Source of the DNA: DASZGI01 sp035938995
Lineage (GTDB): Bacteria > Actinomycetota > Actinomycetes > Streptomycetales > Catenulisporaceae
Assembly (NCBI RefSeq): GCF_035938995.1
Contig: NZ_DASZGI010000096.1
Location: forward strand, 1-33,458
Direction: 5' to 3'
Length of the DNA stretch: 33,458 bases
Positions 1 through 7,561 of the stretch are shown here, in pieces. Position 1 is the stretch's first letter. The number at the start of each line of letters is the position of its first letter. Below the pieces are notes generated by a model. The model was not told the origin of the DNA. It did not search any database and was given only the letters and a program-made list of their open reading frames with translations. Both the position numbers and the translations under genes were made by a program.

Positions 1-1437
1 GACTCCGAGCGGTTGTCTGGGCTGCTGGAGGAGGCTGGGTACGTCCGCGCAGCGCGTGGCGACGTTGCCGACGTGGTGGTGTTCAACACATGCGCGGTGC
101 GGGAGAACGCCGACAATCGGCTTTACGGCAACCTCGGGCACCTCGCGTCGGTCAAGCAGCAGCGGCCGGGGATGCAGATCGCGGTCGGCGGCTGTCTGGC
201 GCAGAAGGACCGGGGCGAGGTCGTGCGGCGCGCGCCATATGTGGACGTCGTCTTCGGGACGCACAACGTCGGGTCGCTGCCTGTGCTTCTTGAGCGTGCC
301 CGCGTTCAGTCGGAGGCGCAGGTCGAGATTCTTGAGTCGCTGGAGGTCTTCCCGTCGACGCTGCCTACGCGGCGCGAGTCGGCTTACGCGGCGTGGGTGG
401 CGATCTCGGTGGGGTGCAACAACACCTGCACCTTCTGCATCGTGCCGTCCTTGCGCGGCACCGAGATGGACCGCCGGCCGGGGGAGATCCTCGCGGAGAT
501 CTCGGCGCTGGTCGGTGAGGGGGTGGTCGAAGTCACCCTGCTCGGCCAGAACGTCAACTCTTACGGCGCGCAGTTCGGCGACCGAGAGGCTTTCGCGAAG
601 CTCCTGCGCGCGTGCGGGGGGATCTCGGGTCTGGAGCGGGTCCGGTTCACCTCGCCGCATCCGCGCGACTTTACCGACGACGTGATCGCGGCAATGGCCG
701 AGACGCCGAACGTGATGCCGTCGCTGCACATGCCGCTTCAGTCGGGGTCGGATCGGGTCCTTAAGGCGATGCGCCGCTCGTATCGGCAGGAGCGGTACCT
801 GGGCATCATCTCGCGGGTGCGCGCGGCTATTCCGCATGCCGCCATCACGACGGACGTCATCGTGGGATTCCCGGGCGAGACCGAGGCCGATTTCGAGGAC
901 ACGCTGCGGGTGGTGCGCGAGGCGAGGTTCGCGTCCGCGTTCACGTTCCAGTACTCCAAGCGGCCGGGCACTCCGGCGGCCGAGATGGACGGACAGCTGC
1001 CCAAGGAAGTCGTGCAGGACCGGTACGAGCGGCTGGTCGCGGTTCAGGAGGAGATCTCCTGGGCGGAGAACCGAGCACTGGTCGGCACCGAGGTCGAACT
1101 GCTGGTGGCCGAGGGCGAGGGCCGCAAGGACGGCGCGACGCACCGGATGTCGGGGCGGGCGAGGGACAACCGGCTGGTGCACTTCGCGGTGGGCGAGGCG
1201 GGGGAGCGGCCGCGGCCCGGAGACATGGTGACCGCTGTGGTCACCTATGGCGCGCCGCACCACCTTGTCGCGGATGGCGTCGACGGCGGCTCGGCGGTGC
1301 GAACGCTGCGGCGTATGCGCTCCGGGGAGGCTTGGAAGGCCCGCAACGCGGCCAGGGATATCCGGCCCGCGGTTTCCCTCGGGATGCCGAGCGTGGGCGT
1401 TCCCGCGCCGCTGCCCGTGGCCGCCGCCTGCGGCTGA
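1..1437 (+). CDS. miaB: tRNA-2-methylthio-N6-dimethylallyladenosine synthase MiaB (5' end cut off)
   Basis: Radical-SAM methylthiotransferase that adds a methylthio group to i6A at tRNA position 37, acting after MiaA. The frame is open from base 1 and begins DSERLSGLLEEAGYV, which in the family lies just after the first cluster-binding Cys, so only a short N-terminus is missing. Seen: the second and third auxiliary-cluster cysteines (NTCAVRE, codon 91; GGCLAQ, codon 193), the radical-SAM CNNTCTFC motif with Cys codons at 415, 427 and 436, and a C-terminal TRAM region ending near VTYGAPHHLVADG. About 55 residues follow TRAM with no motif I recognise. miaA lies about 420 bp downstream on the same strand. 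Identification is secure. Confidence 0.97.
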   Translation, partial: DSERLSGLLEEAGYVRAARGDVADVVVFNTCAVRENADNRLYGNLGHLASVKQQRPGMQIAVGGCLAQKDRGEVVRRAPYVDVVFGTHNVGSLPVLLERARVQSEAQVEILESLEVFPSTLPTRRESAYAAWVAISVGCNNTCTFCIVPSLRGTEMDRRPGEILAEISALVGEGVVEVTLLGQNVNSYGAQFGDREAFAKLLRACGGISGLERVRFTSPHPRDFTDDVIAAMAETPNVMPSLHMPLQSGSDRVLKAMRRSYRQERYLGIISRVRAAIPHAAITTDVIVGFPGETEADFEDTLRVVREARFASAFTFQYSKRPGTPAAEMDGQLPKEVVQDRYERLVAVQEEISWAENRALVGTEVELLVAEGEGRKDGATHRMSGRARDNRLVHFAVGEAGERPRPGDMVTAVVTYGAPHHLVADGVDGGSAVRTLRRMRSGEAWKARNAARDIRPAVSLGMPSVGVPAPLPVAAACG

Positions 1438-1464
1438 GCGGCGCGGGACTTACCGGGGCGGGGC

Positions 1465-1746
1465 CTACCAGCCAGCGGGCGGCTGGTCCTGCGAGTCCTG
1501 CGAGCCGTCGGTGGGCTGGTTGGGATCGGCCGGCGGGGCGGCGTTCGGATCGGGCTGCTGTGCGTCGTCCTGTGGCTTGAGGCCCATCATCTCCTCGGCC
1601 TTGCCGACGCCGGTGTTGATCTGGCCGGTGTACTTGTTGTCGGTCTTGTCGTCGAGCATCTGGCCAGCCTGGTCGATGCCCTTGGTGGCCTCGTTCTGCA
1701 CCGCTGCGTCGTCCTTGTGCTGCCTCAGCTTGTCGAGGATGCCCAT
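1465..1746 (-). CDS. Small MT0933/Rv0909-type antitoxin-like protein
   Basis: A 93-residue acidic, soluble protein starting MGILDKLRQHKDDAAVQN. The core (GIDQAGQMLDDKTDNKYTGQINTG, residues about 23-46, quoted in part) has the DKAGxxxDxKTxxKYxxxI pattern of the MT0933 antitoxin family (PF14013). The last 35 residues are a Pro/Gln/Asp-rich tail. The ATG start has a GGAGG about 9 nt upstream; the same frame stays open further upstream, but that part overlaps miaA on the other strand and is not family-like. No toxin gene is adjacent: neighbours are miaB (convergent) and miaA (divergent). In this family 'antitoxin' rests mainly on one mycobacterial pair, so the function here is open. Confidence 0.8.
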   Translation of the reverse strand: MGILDKLRQHKDDAAVQNEATKGIDQAGQMLDDKTDNKYTGQINTGVGKAEEMMGLKPQDDAQQPDPNAAPPADPNQPTDGSQDSQDQPPAGW

Positions 1747-1855
1747 GATCACGGCCCTCCGGTCGGGGGCCGCCGTGGCGCGGCGACCCGGTCGAATCGA
1801 GCATAAGCCGCATAGCGGGCACCTGCCTGTCGGCGGAGCCTGCGAGAATGGCGGC

Positions 1856-2788
1856 GTGGAACCAGCAGCGGTGATCGCGGTGGTCGGCCCGACCGCGGTG
1901 GGCAAGTCCGACCTGGCCGTGGAGTTGGCGGGGGCAATTGGCGGCGAGGTGGTCAATGCCGACTCCATGCAGCTGTACCGCGGCATGGACATCGGTACGG
2001 CCAAGCTCACCGAGACTGAGCGGCGGGGGGTGCCGCACCACCTGCTCGACATCTGGCCGGTCACCGAGCGGGCGGCGGTGGCGGAGTATCAGCGGCTGGC
2101 GCGGGCCGAGATCGACCGGTTGCTGGCTGCGGGGCGTCCACCGGTGCTGGTGGGCGGCTCGGGGCTGTACGTGCACGCGACGCTGGACGATTTCGAGTTC
2201 CCGGGGACCGATCCGGAGATCCGCGCCGCGCTGGAGGCGGACCTGGCGGATCTCGGGCCCGGGGCCATGCACGTGCGGCTGGCGGCCGTGGATCCGGGCG
2301 CGGCCTCCGCGATCCTGCCGTCGAACGGGCGCCGTATCGTGCGGGCGCTGGAAGTCGTCGAGCTCACCGGGGGGCGCTTCGCCGCGACGCTGCCGGGGCA
2401 CCGGCCGCATTACCCGCACACGCTGCGCCTGGGGCTTACCGCCGACCGGCCGCTGCTCGACGAGCGGATCACCCGGCGCGTCGAGGTGATGTGGGAGCGC
2501 GGACTGGTCGACGAGGTGCGGGCGCTGGAGGAGGTCGGGCTACGCGACGGCGTCACCGCGAGCCGCGCGCTGGGCTACAAGCAGGTGCTGGCGTTCCTCG
2601 CCGGGGACGTCTCCGAGGAGGAGGCGCGGGAGCAGACGGTGCGCGAGACCAAGCGGTTCGCCCGGCGTCAGGAGTCGTGGTTCCGGCGCGATCCGCACGT
2701 GCACTGGCTCGCGCAGACCGGGCCGGAACTGGTTCAGGCTGCGCTGGAGCTGGCGCAGCCGGGGCTCGCCTCGGGCGTCGGGGCCTGA
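1856..2788 (+). CDS. miaA: tRNA dimethylallyltransferase MiaA
   Basis: Transfers a dimethylallyl group from DMAPP to adenosine 37 of tRNAs that read UNN codons, making i6A, the substrate of MiaB. The 310-residue protein has the P-loop GPTAVGKS at residues 11-18, followed by NADSMQLYRGMDIGTAK and the GGSGLYV segment typical of the family, and RRQESWFRRD near the C-terminus. The GTG at 1856 was chosen because the family's N-terminus starts there; the frame is open for about 600 bp upstream but that part is unrelated and overlaps other genes. No strong ribosome site precedes it; GAGAAT lies 6 nt upstream, so a leaderless message is possible. Confidence 0.96.
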   Translation: MEPAAVIAVVGPTAVGKSDLAVELAGAIGGEVVNADSMQLYRGMDIGTAKLTETERRGVPHHLLDIWPVTERAAVAEYQRLARAEIDRLLAAGRPPVLVGGSGLYVHATLDDFEFPGTDPEIRAALEADLADLGPGAMHVRLAAVDPGAASAILPSNGRRIVRALEVVELTGGRFAATLPGHRPHYPHTLRLGLTADRPLLDERITRRVEVMWERGLVDEVRALEEVGLRDGVTASRALGYKQVLAFLAGDVSEEEAREQTVRETKRFARRQESWFRRDPHVHWLAQTGPELVQAALELAQPGLASGVGA

Positions 2789-2791
2789 TTC

Positions 2792-2811
2792 CGGCTCCGG
2801 CTCAGGAGCCG
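2792..2811. terminator. Candidate bidirectional terminator between miaA and the FAD oxidase gene
   Basis: CGGCTCC (2792-2798) and GGAGCCG (2805-2811) form a perfect 7-bp stem with a 6-nt loop, just after the miaA stop and reaching into the last codons of the convergent oxidase gene. There is no U-tract, as is common for actinobacterial terminators. Confidence 0.45.
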
Positions 2812-4127
2812 AAGATCCGGCGGGTGTAGTCGTTGGCGAACAGCCGGTCCGGGTCTGCCTTCTCACGCACCGTCAGGAAGTCGGCGAATCTGGGGTAGGC
2901 CGAGGCGAAGTACTCGTGGTCGCGGGTGTGCAGCTTGCCCCAGTGCGGGCGGCCGTCGTAGGCGACCATGATCGCCTCGGCGTCCTCGAAGTACTCCAGC
3001 GGGCTGCTGCCTTCGAACATATGGAAGGCCACGTACGCGGTGTCGCGGCCGTGCGCGGTGGACAGCCACAGGTCGTCGGCGGGGGCTGTGCGCACCTCGA
3101 TCGGGACGCTGATCCTCAGCCCCGCGTCCTTGAGCATCTGGCGCACCTCCCGCAGGGCGGGGACCGCTGCCTCGCGCGGCAGCGCGTACTCCATCTCGAG
3201 GAACTTGAAGCGGCGCGGCGAGGTGAACACCTTGTCCGACCGGTCGACGTAGGAGCGCGCGGACAGCGCCTTGGCGGCCATCCGGTTGATGGTGGGGATC
3301 GCGCGCGGCGCGGCCCGTCCGACCCGGCAGACGCCGGCGAAGAAGGTGTTGGCCAGGAATTCGTCCTCGAACCATTCGCGGGCGCGGGGGAGTGGCGCGG
3401 CGGGGCCGTCGGTGCGGTTGTTGCGCTTGACCGTCGTGCCGGTGGTGTGCGGGTACCACCAGAACTCGAAGTGCTCGTTGTCCCGCCACAGGTCGTCGAA
3501 GGATTCGAGTACCGCGTCGAAGCGCATCGGCTCTTCGCGGGCGGCGAGCAGGAAGGTCGGCTCGGTGCGGAAGGTGACCGCGGTGATCACGCCGATCGCG
3601 CCGACGCCGATACGGGCCGCTTCGAACAGTTCCGGGTGCTCGGACGCGGAGCAGGCGACGACAGAGCCGTCGGCCAGGACGATTTCGAGCCCGGCGACCT
3701 GGGCGGCGATCGAGGCGCTGGAGCGGCCGGTGCCGTGGGTGCCGGTGCCGATCGCGCCGGAGACGGTCTGCGCCTGGATGTCGCCCATGTTAGTCAGGGC
3801 GAGGCCCTGTTCGGCGAGCAGTTCGTTGAACCGCCACAGGCCCATCCCGGCTTCGACGGTCACCAGCCCGGAGGCTTTGTCGGCGGAGCGCAGGCGGGTG
3901 AGGTGGTCGAGGCGGATCAGGACTCCGTCGGTGACGGCGGCCGGGGTGAACGAGTGGCCGCTGCCGACGGGTTTGACGGCAAGGCCTTGGGCGGCGGCGT
4001 CGCGGACGGCGGCGGCGACCTCCTGGGTGCTCGAGGGGGCGGCGATGCGCCGTACCCGGGCGCTCTGGTTGCCGGCCCAGTTGGTCCAGGAGCGGGTCGG
4101 GGTCCCGGGGATCGCGTCGGTGGTCAC
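2802..4127 (-). CDS. FAD-linked oxidase, L-gulonolactone/D-arabinono-1,4-lactone oxidase family
   Basis: Flavoprotein of the VAO fold that oxidises an aldonolactone or sugar alcohol; the substrate cannot be read from sequence. The 441-residue protein has the FAD-binding PP-loop VGSGHSF (residues 54-60; His58 is where relatives attach FAD covalently), then GAIGTGTHGTG and GVGAIGVITAVTFR in the FAD domain, and the C-terminal HWGK signature of the aldonolactone oxidase group at about residue 395. The GTG at 4127 gives the usual start shortly before SWTNWAGN. The open frame extends to 4253, but that extra N-terminus is Arg-rich, not family-like, and contains a candidate promoter. Convergent with miaA, divergent from the ferrochelatase gene. 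Family call is secure, exact enzyme is not. Confidence 0.9.
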   Translation of the reverse strand: MTTDAIPGTPTRSWTNWAGNQSARVRRIAAPSSTQEVAAAVRDAAAQGLAVKPVGSGHSFTPAAVTDGVLIRLDHLTRLRSADKASGLVTVEAGMGLWRFNELLAEQGLALTNMGDIQAQTVSGAIGTGTHGTGRSSASIAAQVAGLEIVLADGSVVACSASEHPELFEAARIGVGAIGVITAVTFRTEPTFLLAAREEPMRFDAVLESFDDLWRDNEHFEFWWYPHTTGTTVKRNNRTDGPAAPLPRAREWFEDEFLANTFFAGVCRVGRAAPRAIPTINRMAAKALSARSYVDRSDKVFTSPRRFKFLEMEYALPREAAVPALREVRQMLKDAGLRISVPIEVRTAPADDLWLSTAHGRDTAYVAFHMFEGSSPLEYFEDAEAIMVAYDGRPHWGKLHTRDHEYFASAYPRFADFLTVREKADPDRLFANDYTRRIFGS

Positions 4128-4222
4128 GGCGTTTCTCAGCCCATCTCGTCGTTCGGCCCGCGGCGACTTGCGCGGCTCGGTGGAGCCAGCCCGGGGAGCC
4201 CGTATCACAGCCTTGCGCTGGG

Positions 4223-4253
4223 ATAGCCAACGCGAAGCAAGGACCTGCGTCAA
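4223..4253 (-). promoter_or_regulatory. Candidate promoter of the FAD oxidase gene
   Basis: On the minus strand TTGACG (4253-4248) is followed after 19 bp by GGCTAT (4228-4223). This would start transcription near 4216 and leave a leader of about 90 nt before the GTG at 4127. The -35 is good; the -10 is weak and the spacing long. Confidence 0.35.
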
Positions 4254-4333
4254 GGGGCGCTGGTGTTAATTCACGGTTGTCCGCCCACGGAGGCGGCACG
4301 GTGACGTGAGCAGCGGCGTGAAAGGATGGCGGT

Positions 4334-5416
4334 ATGTCTTTGGCCAGCCCGTATGACGCGCTGCTGTTCCTGTCCTTCGGCGGCCCGGAGGGCCCGGACG
4401 ACGTGGTGCCGTTCCTGGAGAACGTGACGCGGGGGCGGGGCATCCCGCGCGAGCGGCTCGTGGAGGTGGGGGCGCACTATTTCGAGTTCGGCGGGGTGAG
4501 CCCGATCAATGTGCAGTGCCGGGCGCTGATCGCGGCGCTGGAGCAGGACTTCGCCGCGCACGGGCTCGCGGACCTGCCGATCTACTGGGGGAACCGGAAC
4601 TGGGAGCCGTACCTCGCCGACACGGTCGCGCGGTTGGCCGCGGACGGGGTACGGCGGGTGCTGGTATTTGTGACCTCGGCGTATTCGTCGTATTCGGGGT
4701 GCCGGCAGTACCGGGAGGACTTGGCGGCGGCAGTGCGCACTGTGGGCGGGGCGGCGGAGGGGATGCTGTTCGACAAGATCCGCGCCTACTACGACCATCC
4801 CGGGTTCGTGGGGCCGAATACGGAGGCGGCGCTGCGGGCGCTCGACACGCTGGACCCGGCGGTGCGTGACGGCGCGGAGTTGGTGTTCGTGACCCACTCG
4901 CTGCCGCTGTCGCTCGCCGAGGCCAGCGACTATGTCGCCCAGCACGAGAAGGTCGCCCGGCTGGTCGCGGAGGGCGTGGCGGAGGCGACCGGTGTCGTGG
5001 ACAGGCCGCGGGCGCTGGTGTATTGCAGCCGCAGCGGTCCGCCTACGCAGCCGTGGCTGGAGCCGGACGTGAGCGACCATCTGCGCGAGCGGCGCACGGC
5101 GGGGGCGCAAGCGGTCGTCGTGATCCCGATCGGGTTCGTCTCCGACCACATGGAGGTCATCTACGACCTCGACACCGAGGCCGCGCGAACCGCTGCCAAG
5201 GTCGGCCTGGCGTTCGCGCGGGCCGCGACGGTCGGGGTGGATCCGGCATTCGTCGCGGCGATCCGGGACCTGGTCCTGGAGCGGGCCGCGCGCGAGAGCG
5301 GCGAGCTGGTGGTGCCTATGGTCGTCGGCGCGCTTCCGCCGAAGCCTGACGTGTGCGCCGCGGGCTGCTGTTCCAATCCGCGGGGCAACAAGCCCGCGCT
5401 GTGTGGCAGGGACTGA
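4334..5416 (+). CDS. cpfC: Coproporphyrin III ferrochelatase (actinobacterial, [2Fe-2S] type)
   Basis: Inserts Fe2+ into coproporphyrin III in the coproporphyrin-dependent haem pathway used by actinobacteria; often annotated hemH. The 360-residue protein begins YDALLFLSFGGPEGPDDV and has the conserved VFVTHSLP (active-site His), SGPPTQPWLEPDV and IGFVSDHMEVIYDLD (active-site Glu) segments. The C-terminus carries Cys341, 345, 346 and 357, which with the Cys in SGCRQYREDL match the ligand set of actinobacterial [2Fe-2S] ferrochelatases. The ATG has AAAGGA about 8 nt upstream. The suhB-like gene starts 2 bp after the stop, so the two probably share a message. S. coelicolor, as I recall, has the same order of ferrochelatase, IMPase and CutRS. 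Confidence 0.95.
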   Translation: MSLASPYDALLFLSFGGPEGPDDVVPFLENVTRGRGIPRERLVEVGAHYFEFGGVSPINVQCRALIAALEQDFAAHGLADLPIYWGNRNWEPYLADTVARLAADGVRRVLVFVTSAYSSYSGCRQYREDLAAAVRTVGGAAEGMLFDKIRAYYDHPGFVGPNTEAALRALDTLDPAVRDGAELVFVTHSLPLSLAEASDYVAQHEKVARLVAEGVAEATGVVDRPRALVYCSRSGPPTQPWLEPDVSDHLRERRTAGAQAVVVIPIGFVSDHMEVIYDLDTEAARTAAKVGLAFARAATVGVDPAFVAAIRDLVLERAARESGELVVPMVVGALPPKPDVCAAGCCSNPRGNKPALCGRD

Positions 5417-5418
5417 TC

Positions 5419-6228
5419 TTGTCCGACGAGGTGAACCCGTGGGAGCTGCTTGTTCTGGCCGAGCACGCGGCTCTTGAGGCGGCCCGCTTCATCGTCGAGC
5501 GGCGGCCGGCGGACTTGGGCGTGGCCGAGACCAAGTCCAGTCCGACCGACGTGGTGACGGAGATGGACACCGGCGCCGAGCAGCTGATCCGCAAGGCGGT
5601 GCTGGAGCGGCGGCCGGATGACGCGTTCCTCGGCGAGGAGGGCGGCGCGGATTCCGGGGCGAGCGGGGTGCGCTGGGTGATCGATCCGATCGACGGCACC
5701 GTGAACTATCTCTACGGGCTGCCCGCCTTCGCCGTGTCGATCGGCGTCGAAGTCGGCGGAACCACCGTGGCGGGGGTCGTCGCGGCGCCACGGATGGGCG
5801 AGGTCTACACGGCGGTACACGGGGCCGGGGCGTGGTGCAACGGCGCTCCGGTCAAGGTGCGGCCCGCGACCGGTCTCGGCGACGCGCTGGTAGCCACCGG
5901 CTTCGGATACCGGGCAGAGCGCAGGCAGCGGCAGGGTGAGATCGTGCGTGCGCTGCTGCCGCAGGTGCGCGATATCCGCCGCGGCGGTTCGGCGGCGCTG
6001 GACTTGTGCGCGGTGGCGGCCGGGCGGCTCGACGGCTACTTCGAGCGCGGCACGCACGCCTGGGACTGTTCGGCGGGCGGGCTGATCGCGACGGAGGCCG
6101 GGGCGGTCGTCGGCGGGTTCCACGGCGCGGAGGCGGGCGAACCGATGGTGATCGCGGCGCCTCGCGGCACGTTCACGGCTTTGCACGACGCGCTTGTCGC
6201 ACTGGGCGCGGACGTCCCCGACTACTAA
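5419..6228 (+). CDS. suhB: Inositol monophosphatase family protein (SuhB-like)
   Basis: Mg2+-dependent phosphatase of the IMPase/FBPase/CysQ superfamily; likely acts on inositol-1-phosphate or a related sugar phosphate. The 269-residue protein has the first metal-site Glu in FLGEEGG, the DPIDGTVNY motif and the late WDCSAGGLIATEAGA motif, all metal ligands of the family. A TTG start at 5419 was chosen because CAGGGA lies about 7 nt upstream and it follows the cpfC stop by 2 bp; GTG at 5401 (overlapping cpfC) or 5431 are alternatives with poorer sites. The symbol follows the mycobacterial gene next to the same DUF4193/dut block; substrate is not proven. Confidence 0.88.
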   Translation: MSDEVNPWELLVLAEHAALEAARFIVERRPADLGVAETKSSPTDVVTEMDTGAEQLIRKAVLERRPDDAFLGEEGGADSGASGVRWVIDPIDGTVNYLYGLPAFAVSIGVEVGGTTVAGVVAAPRMGEVYTAVHGAGAWCNGAPVKVRPATGLGDALVATGFGYRAERRQRQGEIVRALLPQVRDIRRGGSAALDLCAVAAGRLDGYFERGTHAWDCSAGGLIATEAGAVVGGFHGAEAGEPMVIAAPRGTFTALHDALVALGADVPDY

Positions 6229-6291
6229 AGCCGGCGTCCACCAGGGCTCAAGCGCGGCGCGTGCGGGAGTGGAGCCGTCCGGGTGAGGGAG

Positions 6292-6323
6292 TCCCGGTAC
6301 TAAGAACTCCCGGTACTAAGAAC
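6292..6323. repeat. 16-bp tandem duplication
   Basis: TCCCGGTACTAAGAAC occurs twice head to tail (6292-6307 and 6308-6323) in the 184-bp gap between the convergent suhB-like gene and the 58-residue gene. The unit is more A/T-rich than its surroundings. The rest of the gap holds no gene I can support; CTGCAGC (6323-6329) and GCTGCAG (6363-6369) could pair as a loose terminator stem. Confidence 0.7.
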
Positions 6324-6412
6324 TGCAGCATGAAGAGCCGGAGCCGCCGCAAGGCAGCCCCGGCTGCAGCGTGCAAGGGGGGTCAGACGGCGCAGAGTCA
6401 GACGGTGCAGGG

Positions 6413-6589
6413 TCAGGCCGCTGCGGACCGGGCCACGTCCACGCCGTGCTCGGCGGCGATGCGGAGCAGTGAGTCCAGCTCACCCTGCTCCACTTGGACC
6501 GCATACACATCCTTGGCGTACATGGCGCGGCGAAGGGCCGTCTCAGTGTCGGTGATGCGCTGCCGCAGACGGACGGAGAACTCTCCCAT
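6413..6589 (-). CDS. Small uncharacterised protein, 58 residues
   Basis: Begins MGEFSVRLRQRITDTETALRR and continues with an EQGELDSLLRIAAEHGVDV helix. It looks like one helical hairpin: an N-terminal amphipathic helix, a short turn (AKDVYAV) and a second helix. No Cys, no membrane segment. The start has AAGGAG about 10 nt upstream, a much better ribosome site than any overlapping frame. Similar short proteins sit between the IMPase gene and cutR in other actinobacteria as far as I recall, but I know no function. Divergent from cutR, convergent with the suhB-like gene. Confidence 0.72.
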   Translation of the reverse strand: MGEFSVRLRQRITDTETALRRAMYAKDVYAVQVEQGELDSLLRIAAEHGVDVARSAAA

Positions 6590-6898
6590 GGTGTAACTGC
6601 TCCTTGCGCGGGGGAGGGGGCGTGCGCTGCCGGTGAGGGAGTCGGCGGTGCGCCGCCTGAGCCGTGGGGTGATGCGGTCGGTCAGCTGGACGGGCGGTAC
6701 GGCTTGACGTGGGGTCGTGCTGGCGGGTGGTGCCCACAACGCTGCGTTAGCGGTCGTTGGGCCGCATGGGTCAAGCTTCCCGAGGACACCGGCGCCCAAA
6801 CACCGGGCAGGTGGGGCCCGGGAGTTTTGACCCTCCCTTTACGGGGTGTACGAGAGGTTGGACCATCTGGGACGGAAGCGGCGGAGGCGAGGGTTTCG
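6590..6898. other. 309-bp divergent intergenic region between the 58-residue gene and cutR
   Basis: No gene is supported here. It should hold promoters for both directions. On the minus strand TTGACC (6774-6769) and TAACGC (6749-6744) with a 19-bp spacer could serve the small gene. The cutR-side promoter is listed separately. The T/A-richer stretch near 6825-6855 contrasts with the surrounding G/C. Confidence 0.5.
6827..6854 (+). promoter_or_regulatory. Candidate cutR promoter
   Basis: TTGACC (6827-6832), a 16-bp spacer and TACGAG (6849-6854) lie about 45 bp before the cutR start. The -35 is near consensus; the -10 keeps only the TA start. Confidence 0.4.
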
Positions 6899-7555
6899 AT
6901 GCGGGTGCTGGTCGTCGAGGACGAACAGCTTCTGGCGGACGCGATCGCGACCGGGTTGCGGCGCGAGGCGATGGCCGTGGACGTGGTCTACGACGGCGCC
7001 GGGGCGTGGGAGCGGGCGAGCGTGAACGACTACGACGTGGTGGTGCTGGACCGGGATCTGCCGCGGCTGTCCGGCGACGAGGTGTGCCGGCGGATCGTCT
7101 CCGCGGGGAGTTCGACCCGGGTGCTGATGCTGACCGCCGCGTCGGATGTGCGCGACCGGGTCGCCGGGCTGTCCCTCGGCGCGGATGATTATCTGGGCAA
7201 GCCGTTCGCGTTCGCGGAGCTCGTCGCGCGGGTGCGGGCGCTGGGGCGGCGGGCGGTGGCCCCGGTGCCGCCGGTGCTGGAGCGGGCCGGGCTGCGGCTT
7301 GATCCGGCGCGGCGCGAGGTGATGCGTGACGGGAAACTGGTCGCGCTCTCCCCTAAGGAGTTCGCGGTGCTTGAGGTGCTGCTACGGGCGGGCGGCGCCG
7401 CGGTGACGGCCGAGCAGCTGCTTGAGAAGGCGTGGGACGAGAATGCCGATCCGTTCACCAACGTGGTGCGGGTGACGGTGATGACGTTGCGGCGGCGGCT
7501 AGGGGAGCCGGCGGTGATCCTCACTGTGCCCGGCGCGGGTTATCGGATTGAGTGA
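6899..7555 (+). CDS. cutR: OmpR/PhoB-family response regulator CutR
   Basis: DNA-binding partner of the CutS kinase. The 218-residue protein has a receiver domain (acidic pair in VVEDEQ, phospho-acceptor Asp51 in VVVLDRDLP, Lys in GKPFAFAELVARV) and a C-terminal winged-helix domain (LSPKEFAVLEVLLRAGG, then WDENADPFTNVVRVTVMTLRR, quoted in part). The sequence closely resembles Streptomyces CutR, including LRREAMAVDVVYDGA and the PFTNVVRVTVMTLRR block. CutRS in streptomycetes is linked to secretion and envelope redox stress. The ATG at 6899 follows GGAGG/GAGGG; the longer open frame upstream is not conserved. cutS follows after 6 bp. Confidence 0.9.
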   Translation: MRVLVVEDEQLLADAIATGLRREAMAVDVVYDGAGAWERASVNDYDVVVLDRDLPRLSGDEVCRRIVSAGSSTRVLMLTAASDVRDRVAGLSLGADDYLGKPFAFAELVARVRALGRRAVAPVPPVLERAGLRLDPARREVMRDGKLVALSPKEFAVLEVLLRAGGAAVTAEQLLEKAWDENADPFTNVVRVTVMTLRRRLGEPAVILTVPGAGYRIE

Positions 7556-7561
7556 TTGGTC

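Noticed and set aside
1247..1855. N-terminal extension of miaA in the same open frame
   Set aside because: The extension overlaps the miaB end and the antitoxin-like gene, is not family-like, and the MiaA N-terminus begins at the GTG at 1856.
6331..6596. Plus-strand small frame starting MKSRSRRKAAPAAACKGG
   Set aside because: Overlaps the better supported 58-residue gene on the other strand, has no clear ribosome site, and the sequence becomes a typical shadow after the first residues.
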